From contig NZ_JAHQZS010000001.1 in the NCBI RefSeq assembly GCF_019061145.1, positions 868,001 to 932,000 on the forward strand: a stretch of 64,000 nucleotides of DNA, written 5' to 3'. Position numbers and translations under genes: made by a program. This document shows, in pieces, positions 34,090-42,342 of the stretch. The notes under the pieces were generated by a model. The model was not told the origin of the DNA. It was given only the letters and a program-made list of their open reading frames with translations, and made no database searches. The DNA comes from Anianabacter salinae (GTDB lineage Bacteria; Pseudomonadota; Alphaproteobacteria; Rhodobacterales; Rhodobacteraceae). Each line of letters begins with the position of its first letter. The stretch's first letter is position 1.

Positions 34090-34145
34090 CGTGTCTTCGG
34101 ATGTCCATCGGGCAGATTGGCCCGAGAACCAGAGGAGGACACCCA

Positions 34146-34706
34146 ATGCTTCGCACTCTCGCGACAACCGCACTCGCCCTGACCCTTTCCACCGGCATCG
34201 CTTCGGCTGCTGCACATGGCAACCCGACCGTTGGCGGCGCCGAGATGTCGGCCGAGATGAACATCATCGAGAACGCGGTGAATTCGCCCATCCACACCAC
34301 GCTGGTTGCCGCCGTCCAGGCCGCCGGCCTCGTCGAGACGCTGCAGGGCGAAGGCCCGTTCACCGTTTTCGCACCCACCGATGACGCGTTCGCCAAGCTG
34401 CCCGAAGGCACCGTCGAGACGCTGGTGATGCCCGAGAACAAGGACACGCTGACCACCATCCTGACCTGCCACGTTGTCGGCGCGGAAGCGATGTCCGATG
34501 CCATCGCAGGCATGATCGCCGACGACAGCGGCGCGCACATGGTCGAGACCCTGGGTGGCTGCATGCTGACCGCCGAAATGGACGGCGAGAACATCACGCT
34601 GACCGACGAGCAGGGCAATGTCGCAACCGTGACCATTGCCGACGTCAAGCAGTCGAACGGCGTGATCCACGTGATCGATACCGTGATGCTGCCGGCCGCG
34701 ATGTAA
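34146..34706 (+). CDS. Fasciclin (FAS1) domain exported protein
   Basis: This 186-residue secreted protein has a Sec signal peptide (residues 1-22, ending GIASAAAHG) and one FAS1 domain. The H1 and H2 FAS1 blocks are clear: FTVFAPTDDAFAKLPEGTVE and NGVIHVIDTVMLP. Two cysteines (in LTCHVV and GGCMLT) may form a disulfide. FAS1 proteins mediate adhesion or matrix interactions, though their exact role in bacteria is uncertain. Immediately downstream of an ECF sigma/anti-sigma operon, it is a likely regulon member. Confidence 0.92.
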   Translation: MLRTLATTALALTLSTGIASAAAHGNPTVGGAEMSAEMNIIENAVNSPIHTTLVAAVQAAGLVETLQGEGPFTVFAPTDDAFAKLPEGTVETLVMPENKDTLTTILTCHVVGAEAMSDAIAGMIADDSGAHMVETLGGCMLTAEMDGENITLTDEQGNVATVTIADVKQSNGVIHVIDTVMLPAAM

Positions 34707-34758
34707 TCGCACCGGCTCCGAGAGCGGCCGCAGCAATCCCCGCCAACGCTGCGGCCCT

Positions 34759-34798
34759 GGCGCGCCGTCCGGTGACTTTGAAAACCGGGCGGCGCGTC
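34759..34798 (+). terminator. Hairpin terminator after the fasciclin gene
   Basis: Arms 34759-34773 and 34784-34798 pair over about 15 bp, including two G-U or mismatched positions, around a GACTTTGAAA loop. It lies 52 nt past the fasciclin stop. Confidence 0.5.
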
Positions 34799-34842
34799 GC
34801 CATTTAGGCTATGATTGGCGCCACCGACCACAGGAGACCGAT

Positions 34843-35331
34843 ATGAACCGCAGAGGATTTCTTGGCACCGCCGCCGCAGGCCTTGCAGGTCTTGCGGGCT
34901 CCCGCGCTGCATATGCCGCGACCGATGCCGATTATGTCACCGTCCGCCGGACCGAAGCAGAATGGCGCGCGATGCTGACAGATGACGAATACGCCGTCCT
35001 GCGCAACGAGGACACCGAGCGCGCCTATACCTCGCCGCTCAACGACGAAAAGCGCGAAGGCACCTTCCACTGCAAGGGCTGCGACCTTCCGCTGTATCCG
35101 TCCAACACGAAATACGACTCCGGCACCGGCTGGCCGTCGTTCTGGGCGCCGCTGGACGGCGATCCGGTGCGCACCAAGCGCGATTTCGTCCTGCTGATCC
35201 CGCGCACCGAGGTGCATTGCCGCCGTTGCGGCGGGCATCTGGGCCACATCTTCAACGATGGTCCCCAGCCCACGGGCGAGCGCCATTGCCTCAACGGTCT
35301 CGCGCTGACCTTCGAGCCCGCCAGCGCCTGA
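34843..35331 (+). CDS. msrB: Tat-exported peptide-methionine (R)-S-oxide reductase
   Basis: MsrB repairs methionine-R-sulfoxide in proteins. The 162-residue protein begins MNRRGFLGTAAAGLAGLAGS, a twin-arginine type signal, so it should act in the periplasm. The MsrB domain (about residues 33-155) has Zn-binding CKGC and CRRC pairs, the DSGTGWPSFW substrate block and the catalytic cysteine in RHCLNG. A separate cytoplasmic MsrA gene is at 62549-63205. Reductant for a periplasmic MsrB must come from another system. The ATG at 34843 follows GGAGACC. Confidence 0.95.
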   Translation: MNRRGFLGTAAAGLAGLAGSRAAYAATDADYVTVRRTEAEWRAMLTDDEYAVLRNEDTERAYTSPLNDEKREGTFHCKGCDLPLYPSNTKYDSGTGWPSFWAPLDGDPVRTKRDFVLLIPRTEVHCRRCGGHLGHIFNDGPQPTGERHCLNGLALTFEPASA

Positions 35332-35367
35332 CCGGATCGCGCCCGATACAGCGCGCAATGACAAGGT

Positions 35368-35408
35368 GACGCGGGCCGCTGAAATGAGCGGTCCGCGTCA
35401 TATCTTTA
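35368..35408 (+). terminator. Hairpin terminator after msrB
   Basis: GACGCGGGCCGCT (35368-35380) pairs with AGCGGTCCGCGTC (35387-35399) over 13 bp with one G-U, and is followed by ATATCTTT. It sits between msrB and cydA. Confidence 0.7.
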
Positions 35409-35447
35409 CCCTCGGGAACAGCAGATGCATTCTTGGGGTTATGAGCC

Positions 35448-36863
35448 ATGGAGACTTTTCTAGGATTTGAAGCGGTGATGCTCGCCCGGATCCAGTTCGG
35501 GTTTACGGTCGCCTTCCACTTCATCTTCCCGGCCTTCACGATCGGCCTTGCCAGCTATCTGGCCGTTCTCAACGCGATGTATCTGCGCACTCGCGACGAG
35601 ACCTATCTCAAGCTGTTCAACTACTGGGTCAAGATCTTTGCCGTGTCCTTCGCCATGGGCGTCGTGTCGGGCATCGTGATGTCCTACCAGTTCGGCACCA
35701 ACTGGTCCGTCTTTTCGGATCGCGCGGGGCCGGTGATCGGGCCGCTGATGGCCTACGAGGTGCTGACCGCCTTCTTCCTCGAGGCCGGTTTCCTTGGCAT
35801 CATGCTGTTCGGGCGCAGCCGCGTCGGCCCCGGCCTGCATATGCTGGCCACGCTGATGGTTGCGGTCGGCACCGCAATCTCGGCCACCTGGATTCTCAGC
35901 GTGAACAGCTGGATGCACACTCCCGCCGGGTTCACTGTGGGCGAGAACGGCCAGTATCTCCCTGAGAACTGGCTGGAAATCATCTTCAACCCGTCCTTCC
36001 CCTACCGGCTCGCGCATACACTGACGGCGGCCTACCTGACGACGGCGTTCATTGTCGGCGGGGTCGGGGCGTGGCACCTGCTCAAGGGCCGCTATGGCAA
36101 CATGGGCGTGCGGCGGATGTTCTCGATGGCGATGTGGATGATCGCCGTCACCGCGCCCCTGCAGATCGTTCTGGGGCACGAGCATGGCCTGAACACCTAC
36201 GAATACCAGCCGACTAAGGTGCTGGCGATGGAAGGGCATTTCCAGAGCTACGAGGACGGCGAGGGCATTCCCCTGATCCTGTTCGGTATCCCCGACCAGG
36301 AAGCGGGCGAGATGCGCTATGCGGTGGAGATCCCCAAGATCGGCGGGCCGATCCTGAACAAGGGCTGGAACGACGGCATGGCCGGGCTCGACACCGTGCC
36401 GGACGAGCTGGAACCGCCGGTTGCGATGGTGTTCTGGTCGTTCCGCATCATGGTCGGCATCGGGTTCCTGATGCTCGGCGCAGGGCTGTGGGGGCTGTGG
36501 GCGCGCTGGCGCGGACAGCTTTATGAACAGACCTGGCTGCACCGCGCGATGCTGGCGATGGGGCCCTCGGGGCTGGTCGCCGTGATCGCAGGCTGGATCA
36601 CCACCGAGGTCGGGCGGCAACCTTACGTCATCTACGGCGAGATGCTGACGGCGGATGCCGCCTCGCCCATCGCGGCAAGCGCCGTCGGGGCGTCTCTGAT
36701 CGCGTTCATCGTGATCTATTTCGCGGTGTTCGGCGCCGGTGTCGTCTATCTTTTGCGCCTGATGGGCAAGCCGCCCAAGCGCAGCGAGGACGATGCGCGC
36801 GACATCGACGGCCCGATCAGAACCGCCGGCATCATGCCCGGCGCCCAATCCCCGGCGGAGTGA
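35448..36863 (+). CDS. cydA: Cytochrome bd-type quinol oxidase subunit I
   Basis: This 471-residue membrane subunit carries the three hemes and quinol site of a cytochrome bd oxidase, which reduces O2 to water without pumping protons. The N terminus MLARIQFGFTVAFHFIFPAF includes a heme-ligand histidine, GHEHGLNTYEYQPTK leads the Q-loop region, and GWITTEVGRQPYVIYG is the conserved motif of helix 8 and its loop. It is shorter than E. coli CydA, with a short Q-loop typical of cyanide-insensitive CioA-type oxidases, so it is best called CydA/CioA. It heads cydABX. Confidence 0.95.
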   Translation: METFLGFEAVMLARIQFGFTVAFHFIFPAFTIGLASYLAVLNAMYLRTRDETYLKLFNYWVKIFAVSFAMGVVSGIVMSYQFGTNWSVFSDRAGPVIGPLMAYEVLTAFFLEAGFLGIMLFGRSRVGPGLHMLATLMVAVGTAISATWILSVNSWMHTPAGFTVGENGQYLPENWLEIIFNPSFPYRLAHTLTAAYLTTAFIVGGVGAWHLLKGRYGNMGVRRMFSMAMWMIAVTAPLQIVLGHEHGLNTYEYQPTKVLAMEGHFQSYEDGEGIPLILFGIPDQEAGEMRYAVEIPKIGGPILNKGWNDGMAGLDTVPDELEPPVAMVFWSFRIMVGIGFLMLGAGLWGLWARWRGQLYEQTWLHRAMLAMGPSGLVAVIAGWITTEVGRQPYVIYGEMLTADAASPIAASAVGASLIAFIVIYFAVFGAGVVYLLRLMGKPPKRSEDDARDIDGPIRTAGIMPGAQSPAE

Positions 36864-36867
36864 CACC

Positions 36868-37896
36868 ATGCAGGACCTTGCCGTCAGCTTTGATCTCACC
36901 ATCGCCTGGGCGCTGCTTCTGGCGTTCTCGGTCTATGTCTATGTCGTCCTTGACGGGTTCGACCTTGGCATCGGCATCCTCTATCCGCTGTTTCGCAAGA
37001 AATCCGACCGCGACCTGATGATGAATTCAGTCGCGCCGGTGTGGGACGGCAACGAGACCTGGCTGGTGCTGGGCGGGGGCGGGCTGTTCGCGGCCTTCCC
37101 GATGGCCTACGCGATCCTGATGCCTGCGCTCTACCCGCCGATCATCGCCATGCTGCTCGCGCTGGTGTTCCGGGGGGTGGCCTTCGAGTTCCGCTGGCGC
37201 GCGGCCTCGCGCCGCTCGGAAATCTTCTGGGACGGCGCGTTCATCGGCGGCTCGACCGTCGCGGCGCTGTCGCAAGGCATCGTGCTGGGCGCGATCCTGC
37301 AGGGGGTCGAGGTGGACGGGCGCGCCTATGGCGGCGGCTGGTGGGACTGGCTGACGCCGTTCACGATGCTGACCGGCGTGGCCGTGGTCGCGGGCTATGC
37401 GTTCCTTGGCGCCTGCTGGCTGAACTGGAAGCTGGAGGGCGCGATCCAGCACCGTGTCCGCTCCCTGGCGCGCGTGTTCGGGATCGTCACGCTGGGCTTC
37501 ATCGGCGCGGTGTCGCTGGCCACGCCGTTCCTTGAAGCGGCGTATTTCGACCGCTGGTTCGGCTGGCCCGAGATCCTGTGGGTGTCGCCCGTGCCGATCG
37601 CGGTGGCCGTGATTACCCTGATCCTTGCGCGGTCGTTGACCACGCACGGGCGCGATTGGGTGCCCTTCGTGCTGGCGCTGGCGCTGTTCCTTCTGTGCTT
37701 CATCGGGCTTGGCGTGTCGATGTGGCCCTACATTATCCCCACCGAGGTCACGATCTGGGACGCGGCGAGCCCCTATAAGTCGCAGCTGTTCATGTTCGTG
37801 GGCGCGGCGGTGCTGGTGCCGGTGATCCTGGCCTACACCGCCTATGCCTACTGGGTGTTCCGCGGAAAGATGGACCCGGACGAGGGGTATCACTGA
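36868..37896 (+). CDS. cydB: Cytochrome bd-type quinol oxidase subunit II
   Basis: This 342-residue integral membrane partner of CydA has eight or more hydrophobic helices and the family motifs YVVLDGFDLGIGILYPLF (near residue 20) and VWDGNETWLVLGGGGLFAAFP. It lies 4 nt after cydA. The ATG at 36868 (MQDLAVSFDLT) is the family-consistent start; a longer frame to 36793 overlaps cydA out of frame. Its stop overlaps the cydX start (TGATG). Confidence 0.95.
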   Translation: MQDLAVSFDLTIAWALLLAFSVYVYVVLDGFDLGIGILYPLFRKKSDRDLMMNSVAPVWDGNETWLVLGGGGLFAAFPMAYAILMPALYPPIIAMLLALVFRGVAFEFRWRAASRRSEIFWDGAFIGGSTVAALSQGIVLGAILQGVEVDGRAYGGGWWDWLTPFTMLTGVAVVAGYAFLGACWLNWKLEGAIQHRVRSLARVFGIVTLGFIGAVSLATPFLEAAYFDRWFGWPEILWVSPVPIAVAVITLILARSLTTHGRDWVPFVLALALFLLCFIGLGVSMWPYIIPTEVTIWDAASPYKSQLFMFVGAAVLVPVILAYTAYAYWVFRGKMDPDEGYH

Positions 37897-37991
37897 TGCT
37901 GAAAAAGCTGGGGTGGTTCGTGCTGTTGTGGATGGGCGGTGTCGCAACGGTCGGCATCGTGGCCTACGCGATCCGGGCGATGATCCTCTAG
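37896..37991 (+). CDS. cydX: CydX-like small subunit (DUF2474 family)
   Basis: This 31-residue peptide begins in the cydB stop region (TGATG, ATG at 37896) and consists of one membrane helix, KKLGWFVLLWMGGVATVGIV. Small single-helix proteins of this kind (CydX or DUF2474/CioX) stabilise cytochrome bd oxidases. It is below common gene-calling thresholds but its operon position and sequence make it convincing. Its stop shares the CTAG with the stop of the convergent oxidoreductase gene. Confidence 0.85.
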   Translation: MLKKLGWFVLLWMGGVATVGIVAYAIRAMIL

Positions 37992-39220
37992 CGGAACCGC
38001 GCGGGCGTAAGCGGGGCGAGCAGCGGGTCAGCCTCGCCCTCCATCGCGGCGGCAAGCAGCGTTGCCGTTGTCGGGCCAAGGGTCAGGCCGTGGTGGCCAT
38101 GGCCAAAGTTGAACCACAGACCCGGATGGTGCGGCGCGGCGCCCGTGATCGGCAGCAGGTCGGCGATGAAGGGGCGGGTGCCGTGCCACTGCGGCTCGTC
38201 CACGCGCGCGCCGATGTCGTAAAGCTCCGCCGCTGCCTGCGCGCCGCGCGTCAATTGCACCGGATCGGCGGGGGCGTCCTGCGGTACCAGCGCGGCGCCG
38301 GTGGTGATCCGCAAGCCGCGCGTCATCGGCGCGAGGACGATGCCGTTCGCGGCGTCGAACACCGGACGGCGCGGCGCGACGGGCGCGGCGTAGTGGCCAT
38401 GATACCCGCGCTTGTGGATCATCGGAAAGCGGTAGCCGAAACGCCGCAGGATCGCCGGGGACCAAGGGCCGAGCGCGATGATGGCCTGCGCGGCGCTGAT
38501 CTCGCCGTCCTTGGCGTTCGCCGCCCAGCCCGCGCCTGCCTGCCGCAGCGACCTCGCGTCGCCGGTCACGATACGCCCGCCCCGCCGCTGGAGCAGCGCT
38601 GCATAAGCCTTGGTCAGCGCGGAGGGATCGGCGCAGGACCAGGCGCCGCGCCAGTGCAAGGCGCCCGCAGGCGTCAGGCGCAGCGCGGGGTCTTCGGCGC
38701 GGTAGTCTTCGCCTGAAATCACCCGTGCCTCATGCCCGTAGGTCCGCGCCATCCGCTCGGCGTCCTTCACGGCGGCATCGAAGGCGCGCGCATCGCGGAA
38801 CAGGAACGCCCAGCCGTCGCGGGCAATCAGGTTCTGCGCGCCCGACGCCTCGACCAGCGGTGCATGATCGGCGGTAGAGCGGGCGACGAGCGGCGCATAG
38901 TGGCGCGAGATCGCGGCGTGGCGGCCTGCGCCCGAGTTCATGAAATAGCGCAGGAGCGCCGGAAATTGCCGCAGCGCCGCGCCCGGCGACCAGACGACAT
39001 CGTTGGACCGGCCAAGCGCATAGGAGAACAGGGTCGCAAGGTCATGGGGCAGGGGGTGCGGCTCCGCCCCCTCGGTCTCGATCACGCCTGCATTGCCGAA
39101 ACTGGTTTCCTCGCCAGGTGCGCGGCGGTCGATCAGGGTCACGGCATGGCCGCACGCCTGCACCGCCAGCGCGGTCGCCACGCCAACGATCCCGGCGCCA
39201 AGAACGATCACCTCGGCCAT
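37988..39220 (-). CDS. DadA-like FAD-dependent oxidoreductase
   Basis: This 410-residue flavoprotein has the N-terminal FAD motif VIVLGAGIVGVATALAVQ and the DAO-type C-terminal block NFGHGHHGLTLGPTTATLLA. It resembles D-amino acid dehydrogenase DadA and related amine oxidases; D-amino acids or amines are plausible substrates, with electrons passed to the respiratory chain. The start at 39220 is the ATG before MAEVIVLGAG. Its TAG lies in the shared CTAG with cydX, so the two genes converge with a 4-nt overlap of stop codons. Confidence 0.85.
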   Translation of the reverse strand: MAEVIVLGAGIVGVATALAVQACGHAVTLIDRRAPGEETSFGNAGVIETEGAEPHPLPHDLATLFSYALGRSNDVVWSPGAALRQFPALLRYFMNSGAGRHAAISRHYAPLVARSTADHAPLVEASGAQNLIARDGWAFLFRDARAFDAAVKDAERMARTYGHEARVISGEDYRAEDPALRLTPAGALHWRGAWSCADPSALTKAYAALLQRRGGRIVTGDARSLRQAGAGWAANAKDGEISAAQAIIALGPWSPAILRRFGYRFPMIHKRGYHGHYAAPVAPRRPVFDAANGIVLAPMTRGLRITTGAALVPQDAPADPVQLTRGAQAAAELYDIGARVDEPQWHGTRPFIADLLPITGAAPHHPGLWFNFGHGHHGLTLGPTTATLLAAAMEGEADPLLAPLTPARFR

Positions 39221-39233
39221 GACGGCAGGGCCC

Positions 39234-39860
39234 CTACTGGAAGTTGCGGCTGTCCTTGACCTGGTCCCAGGCCCAGACGACTTCCTGCAGCATCTCTTCC
39301 TGGCTGCGGTCGCCGCCGTTCATGTCGGGGTGCAGCACCTTGATAAGCGCCTTGTAGGCCTTGCGCAGATCCGCCTTGCTCGAGGTGTCGCGCGCTTCGA
39401 GGATTTCCAGCGCGCGGCGTTCCGTGGGGGGCAGCTTGCGCGATCCGGTGACTGCCTTGCCGGGGTTGCGCGTCGCGTTCTCGCCCAGAACCTGGTGCGG
39501 ATCGTCGATGCCAAGGCGCGACCATGCCTGCTGTTCCGCGGATTTGCGGAACGGTTTGGTCTCGCGGCCCCAGACGCGGTCCTTGTCGATCTGTTCCTCG
39601 AATTCTTCTTCGGTCGCGCCGTTGAAGAAGTTCCATTTCAGATTGTACTCGCGGACGTGGTCCTTGCAGAACCAGAAGTAGTCGTCAAGGTGATCGGGCG
39701 ATTTCGGCGCGCGGTATTTTCCCGCCTCCTCGCAGCCGGGATGTTCGCACACCTTGGTCGAGGTTTCGAACGCCCCCGACATGCCGCGGCGGCCGCGCGT
39801 GCGCTTTTTCTTGTCCGCAGACACTCGGAGGTCGAAACCGAACGGATCGTTCTTGCTCAT
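39234..39860 (-). CDS. J-domain protein with an N-terminal CxxxxC-CxxH motif
   Basis: This 208-residue co-chaperone-type protein has a C-terminal J domain (about residues 150-205) with the Hsp70-activating HPD at 177-179 in IKVLHPDMNGGDR. The N-terminal half carries C38, C43, C65 and H68 in CEHPGC and FCKDH, a probable Zn site, after the strongly basic ADKKKRTRGRR. Such proteins are widespread in Rhodobacterales but their client is unknown. The start at 39860 (MSKNDPFGFDLRVS) is preferred over a frame to 40004, which is GC-rich noise. Confidence 0.85.
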   Translation of the reverse strand: MSKNDPFGFDLRVSADKKKRTRGRRGMSGAFETSTKVCEHPGCEEAGKYRAPKSPDHLDDYFWFCKDHVREYNLKWNFFNGATEEEFEEQIDKDRVWGRETKPFRKSAEQQAWSRLGIDDPHQVLGENATRNPGKAVTGSRKLPPTERRALEILEARDTSSKADLRKAYKALIKVLHPDMNGGDRSQEEMLQEVVWAWDQVKDSRNFQ

Positions 39861-40036
39861 GACACCTGCCTTTTCGACTCGGGCAGTGCAGTTTAGGCCA
39901 TTGGCCGCGACGCGAAAGAGGGCATGACACATTTTCCTGTGTGCCGTGTCCCTGCGCGCATCTGTCAGGGGCCTGCGCCGCCCTGTCGATGCGCGCCTGC
40001 GCACGGCGCACCGCTCCTGTGCGGCAAGCGTGCGGA

Positions 40037-40474
40037 TCAGTGATCGGCGGTAGTGTCCACGCGCGGCGCATGGCCGGACGGATCAGGGTGATGCGCCGCG
40101 TCCAGCCGGGGCGTGTCGCCCTCGGGTGCCTCGGCGGACAGCGGCGCGATCCGCGCGGTCGAGCGGAAGGTCGGGATCGCCAGCACCGGCTCGGACCGCT
40201 CGATCCGGGCGAGCGCGGCGTCCGCCTGCACTTCGGTTTCCGGCTCCAGCGAGCGGCGGAACACCAGCATGTTCTGGAAGGTCGTCGTGCGCCCGGTCAG
40301 GCCCTGGCGTTCTTCGCAGGGCAGGGTGTCGGTGCGCTGGTATTCCCAGCCCTGGCTGCCCATCTCGTTCATCAATTCGGACAGGGCCACGGCGAACTTG
40401 GCCTCGGTGCCCTTGACGCCGCGGGTCTTGGCCGCCTTACGCGGGGCAGGGACAACCTTGTACTCGTAACGCAT
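40037..40474 (-). CDS. DUF4177 domain protein
   Basis: This 145-residue protein begins MRYEYKVVPAPRKAAKTRG, typical of DUF4177, with ELMNEMGSQGWEYQRTDTLP as the conserved middle. The C-terminal third is proline- and charge-rich and probably unstructured. No function is assigned to the family. It sits 177 nt beyond the J-domain gene, and the start at 40474 has a purine-rich leader (AGGACC). Confidence 0.82.
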   Translation of the reverse strand: MRYEYKVVPAPRKAAKTRGVKGTEAKFAVALSELMNEMGSQGWEYQRTDTLPCEERQGLTGRTTTFQNMLVFRRSLEPETEVQADAALARIERSEPVLAIPTFRSTARIAPLSAEAPEGDTPRLDAAHHPDPSGHAPRVDTTADH

Positions 40475-40630
40475 GGGCGGGGTCCTTTCGGGCGTTCGGG
40501 GCAGGCGGGACGCTAGCCTGAGTCGGGGGGCGTGCCCAAGCCGCGGGTCTATTGTGGCGGGATTGCGGCAGGCAAGTGTTGCGGATCGGTCATCCCGGGC
40601 GGCGAATGGACGCTTGCAGGCGTTCTAGCC

Positions 40631-40674
40631 CGAAAACGCCAAATGCCCCGCCGATTTCGTCGCAAACGCCATAT
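40631..40674 (+). promoter_or_regulatory. Direct repeat upstream of mttB-family gene
   Basis: CGAAAACGCCAAAT (40631-40644) and CGCAAACGCCATAT (40661-40674) match at 12 of 14 positions and start 30 bp apart, three helical turns. They lie 50-93 nt before the mttB-family start and may bind a regulator. No regulator gene adjoins. Confidence 0.4.
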
Positions 40675-40723
40675 CGGCACCGCTCGCCTGCTGGTCTTCT
40701 GGGATAAACCAAAGGGGGCCGGG

Positions 40724-42280
40724 ATGGTCGACACGCTTACCAGAAAGCGCCGCTCGGGCGGACGGGCGGGCCACGCCAGCCGCAGCGGCAGCGCCGCGAT
40801 CGAGCAGATGCCCTGGCGGGTGCCGGTCAACACCGATCGCCCGACCGAACCGCTGACGGCCGAAGGCGTCGCGGCGCTCCATGACGGGGCCATGCGTATT
40901 CTCGAAGACATCGGCATCGAGTTCCTGAACGAGGAAAGCCTGGGATTGTTCCGGCAGGCGGGGTGCACCGTGTCGGGCACCAACGTCCGCATGGGCCGCG
41001 ATTTCGTGATGGAGATGGTCGCCCGCGCGCCCGCGCAGTTCGACATCACCCCGCGGAACCCGGACCGGCGGATCACGATGGGCGCCGGGCACATGCTCTT
41101 CGGCAACGTCTCGTCGCCGCCGAACTACTGGGACCTGACCACCGGCAAGATCACCGGAACCCGTGAAACCTGCGCGAACCTGCTCAAGCTGACGCAGTAT
41201 TTCAATTGCATCCACTTCGCGGGCGGCTACCCGGTCGAGCCGTTGGACATCCACCCGAGGGAACGCCACCTCGACGTGCTGTTCGACAAGCTGTCGCTGA
41301 CGGACAAGGTCGCGCACGCCTATTCGCTGGGCCCCGAGCGGGTCGAGGACGTGATGGAGATGGTGCGCATCGCGGGCGGGCTGTCGCATGAGGACTTCGA
41401 CGCCGCCCCGCGGATGTACACCAACATCAACTCTACCTCGCCTCTCAAGCACGACATCCCGATGATCGACGGCTGCCTGCGGCTGATCCGGCGTGGCCAG
41501 CCCGTGATCGTGACGCCTTTCACGCTGGCGGGGGCGATGGCGCCGGTGACGATGGCGGGCGCCGTAGCGCTGTCGCTGGCCGAGGCGCTGTCGGCGATTG
41601 CTCTGTTCCAGTATGTCGCCCCGGGCGTTGGCTGTGTGCTGGGCACGTTCACGTCGAACGTCGACATGAAATCGGGGGCGCCCGCGTTCGGCACGCCGGA
41701 ATACATGCGCGCCACGCAGATGACCGGCCAGATGGCGCGGTTCTACGGTCTGCCCCTGCGCTCGTCCGGCGTCTGCGCCGCGAACGTGCCGGACGGTCAG
41801 GCGATGTGGGAGACCAGCAATTCGCTTTGGGCCGCCGTGCAGTCGGGCACCAACATGGTCTATCACGCCGCCGGCTGGCTGGAGGGCGGGCTGATCGCCA
41901 GCCCCGAGAAGTTCGTGATGGACTGCGAGGTGATCCAGATGATCCAGCGCTATTTCGATCCCGCGCTCACCGCCACCACGCCCGACGACATCGCGCTGGA
42001 CGCCATCCGCGAGGTCGGGGCGAACGGCCACTATTTCGGCTGTCAGCACACACAGGAACGCTACACCACCGCCTTCTACCAGCCCTTCGTGTCCGACTGG
42101 CGCAACTACGAGGCCTGGGCGCTGGGCGGATCGGTCTGGACGGCCGAGCGGGCCCACCGCACCTACCAGGACATCCTTGCCAGCTATGAGCCGCCGCCGA
42201 TGGACATCGCCATCCGCGAGGAACTGGCCGATTTCGTGGCCCGGCGAAAGGCCGAAGGCGGCGCGCCGACAGATTTCTGA
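40724..42280 (+). CDS. Trimethylamine methyltransferase (MttB) family protein
   Basis: This 518-residue protein belongs to the MttB superfamily (COG5598). Conserved pieces include LHDGAMRILEDIGIEFLNEE, LFGNVSSPPNYWDLTTGKIT (split), PAFGTPEYMRATQMTGQMAR and AVQSGTNMVYHAAGWLEGGL. There is no in-frame amber codon, so this is a non-pyrrolysine member; such members demethylate quaternary amines such as glycine betaine or carnitine with a corrinoid protein. No corrinoid-binding or activase gene is adjacent, but the window's two B12 gene sets show the cell can make cobalamin. Start 40724 (MVDTLTRKRRSGGRAGHA). Confidence 0.87.
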   Translation: MVDTLTRKRRSGGRAGHASRSGSAAIEQMPWRVPVNTDRPTEPLTAEGVAALHDGAMRILEDIGIEFLNEESLGLFRQAGCTVSGTNVRMGRDFVMEMVARAPAQFDITPRNPDRRITMGAGHMLFGNVSSPPNYWDLTTGKITGTRETCANLLKLTQYFNCIHFAGGYPVEPLDIHPRERHLDVLFDKLSLTDKVAHAYSLGPERVEDVMEMVRIAGGLSHEDFDAAPRMYTNINSTSPLKHDIPMIDGCLRLIRRGQPVIVTPFTLAGAMAPVTMAGAVALSLAEALSAIALFQYVAPGVGCVLGTFTSNVDMKSGAPAFGTPEYMRATQMTGQMARFYGLPLRSSGVCAANVPDGQAMWETSNSLWAAVQSGTNMVYHAAGWLEGGLIASPEKFVMDCEVIQMIQRYFDPALTATTPDDIALDAIREVGANGHYFGCQHTQERYTTAFYQPFVSDWRNYEAWALGGSVWTAERAHRTYQDILASYEPPPMDIAIREELADFVARRKAEGGAPTDF

Positions 42281-42342
42281 CCCCGTTTGCGGTTTGTTAA
42301 ACCCGCCCGCGCTAGCGTTCCCAAGTCTTGCGGAGCGCGCCC

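Noticed and set aside
40724-42280. Pyrrolysine-containing MttB
   Set aside because: No in-frame TAG is present and no pyl genes lie in the window.
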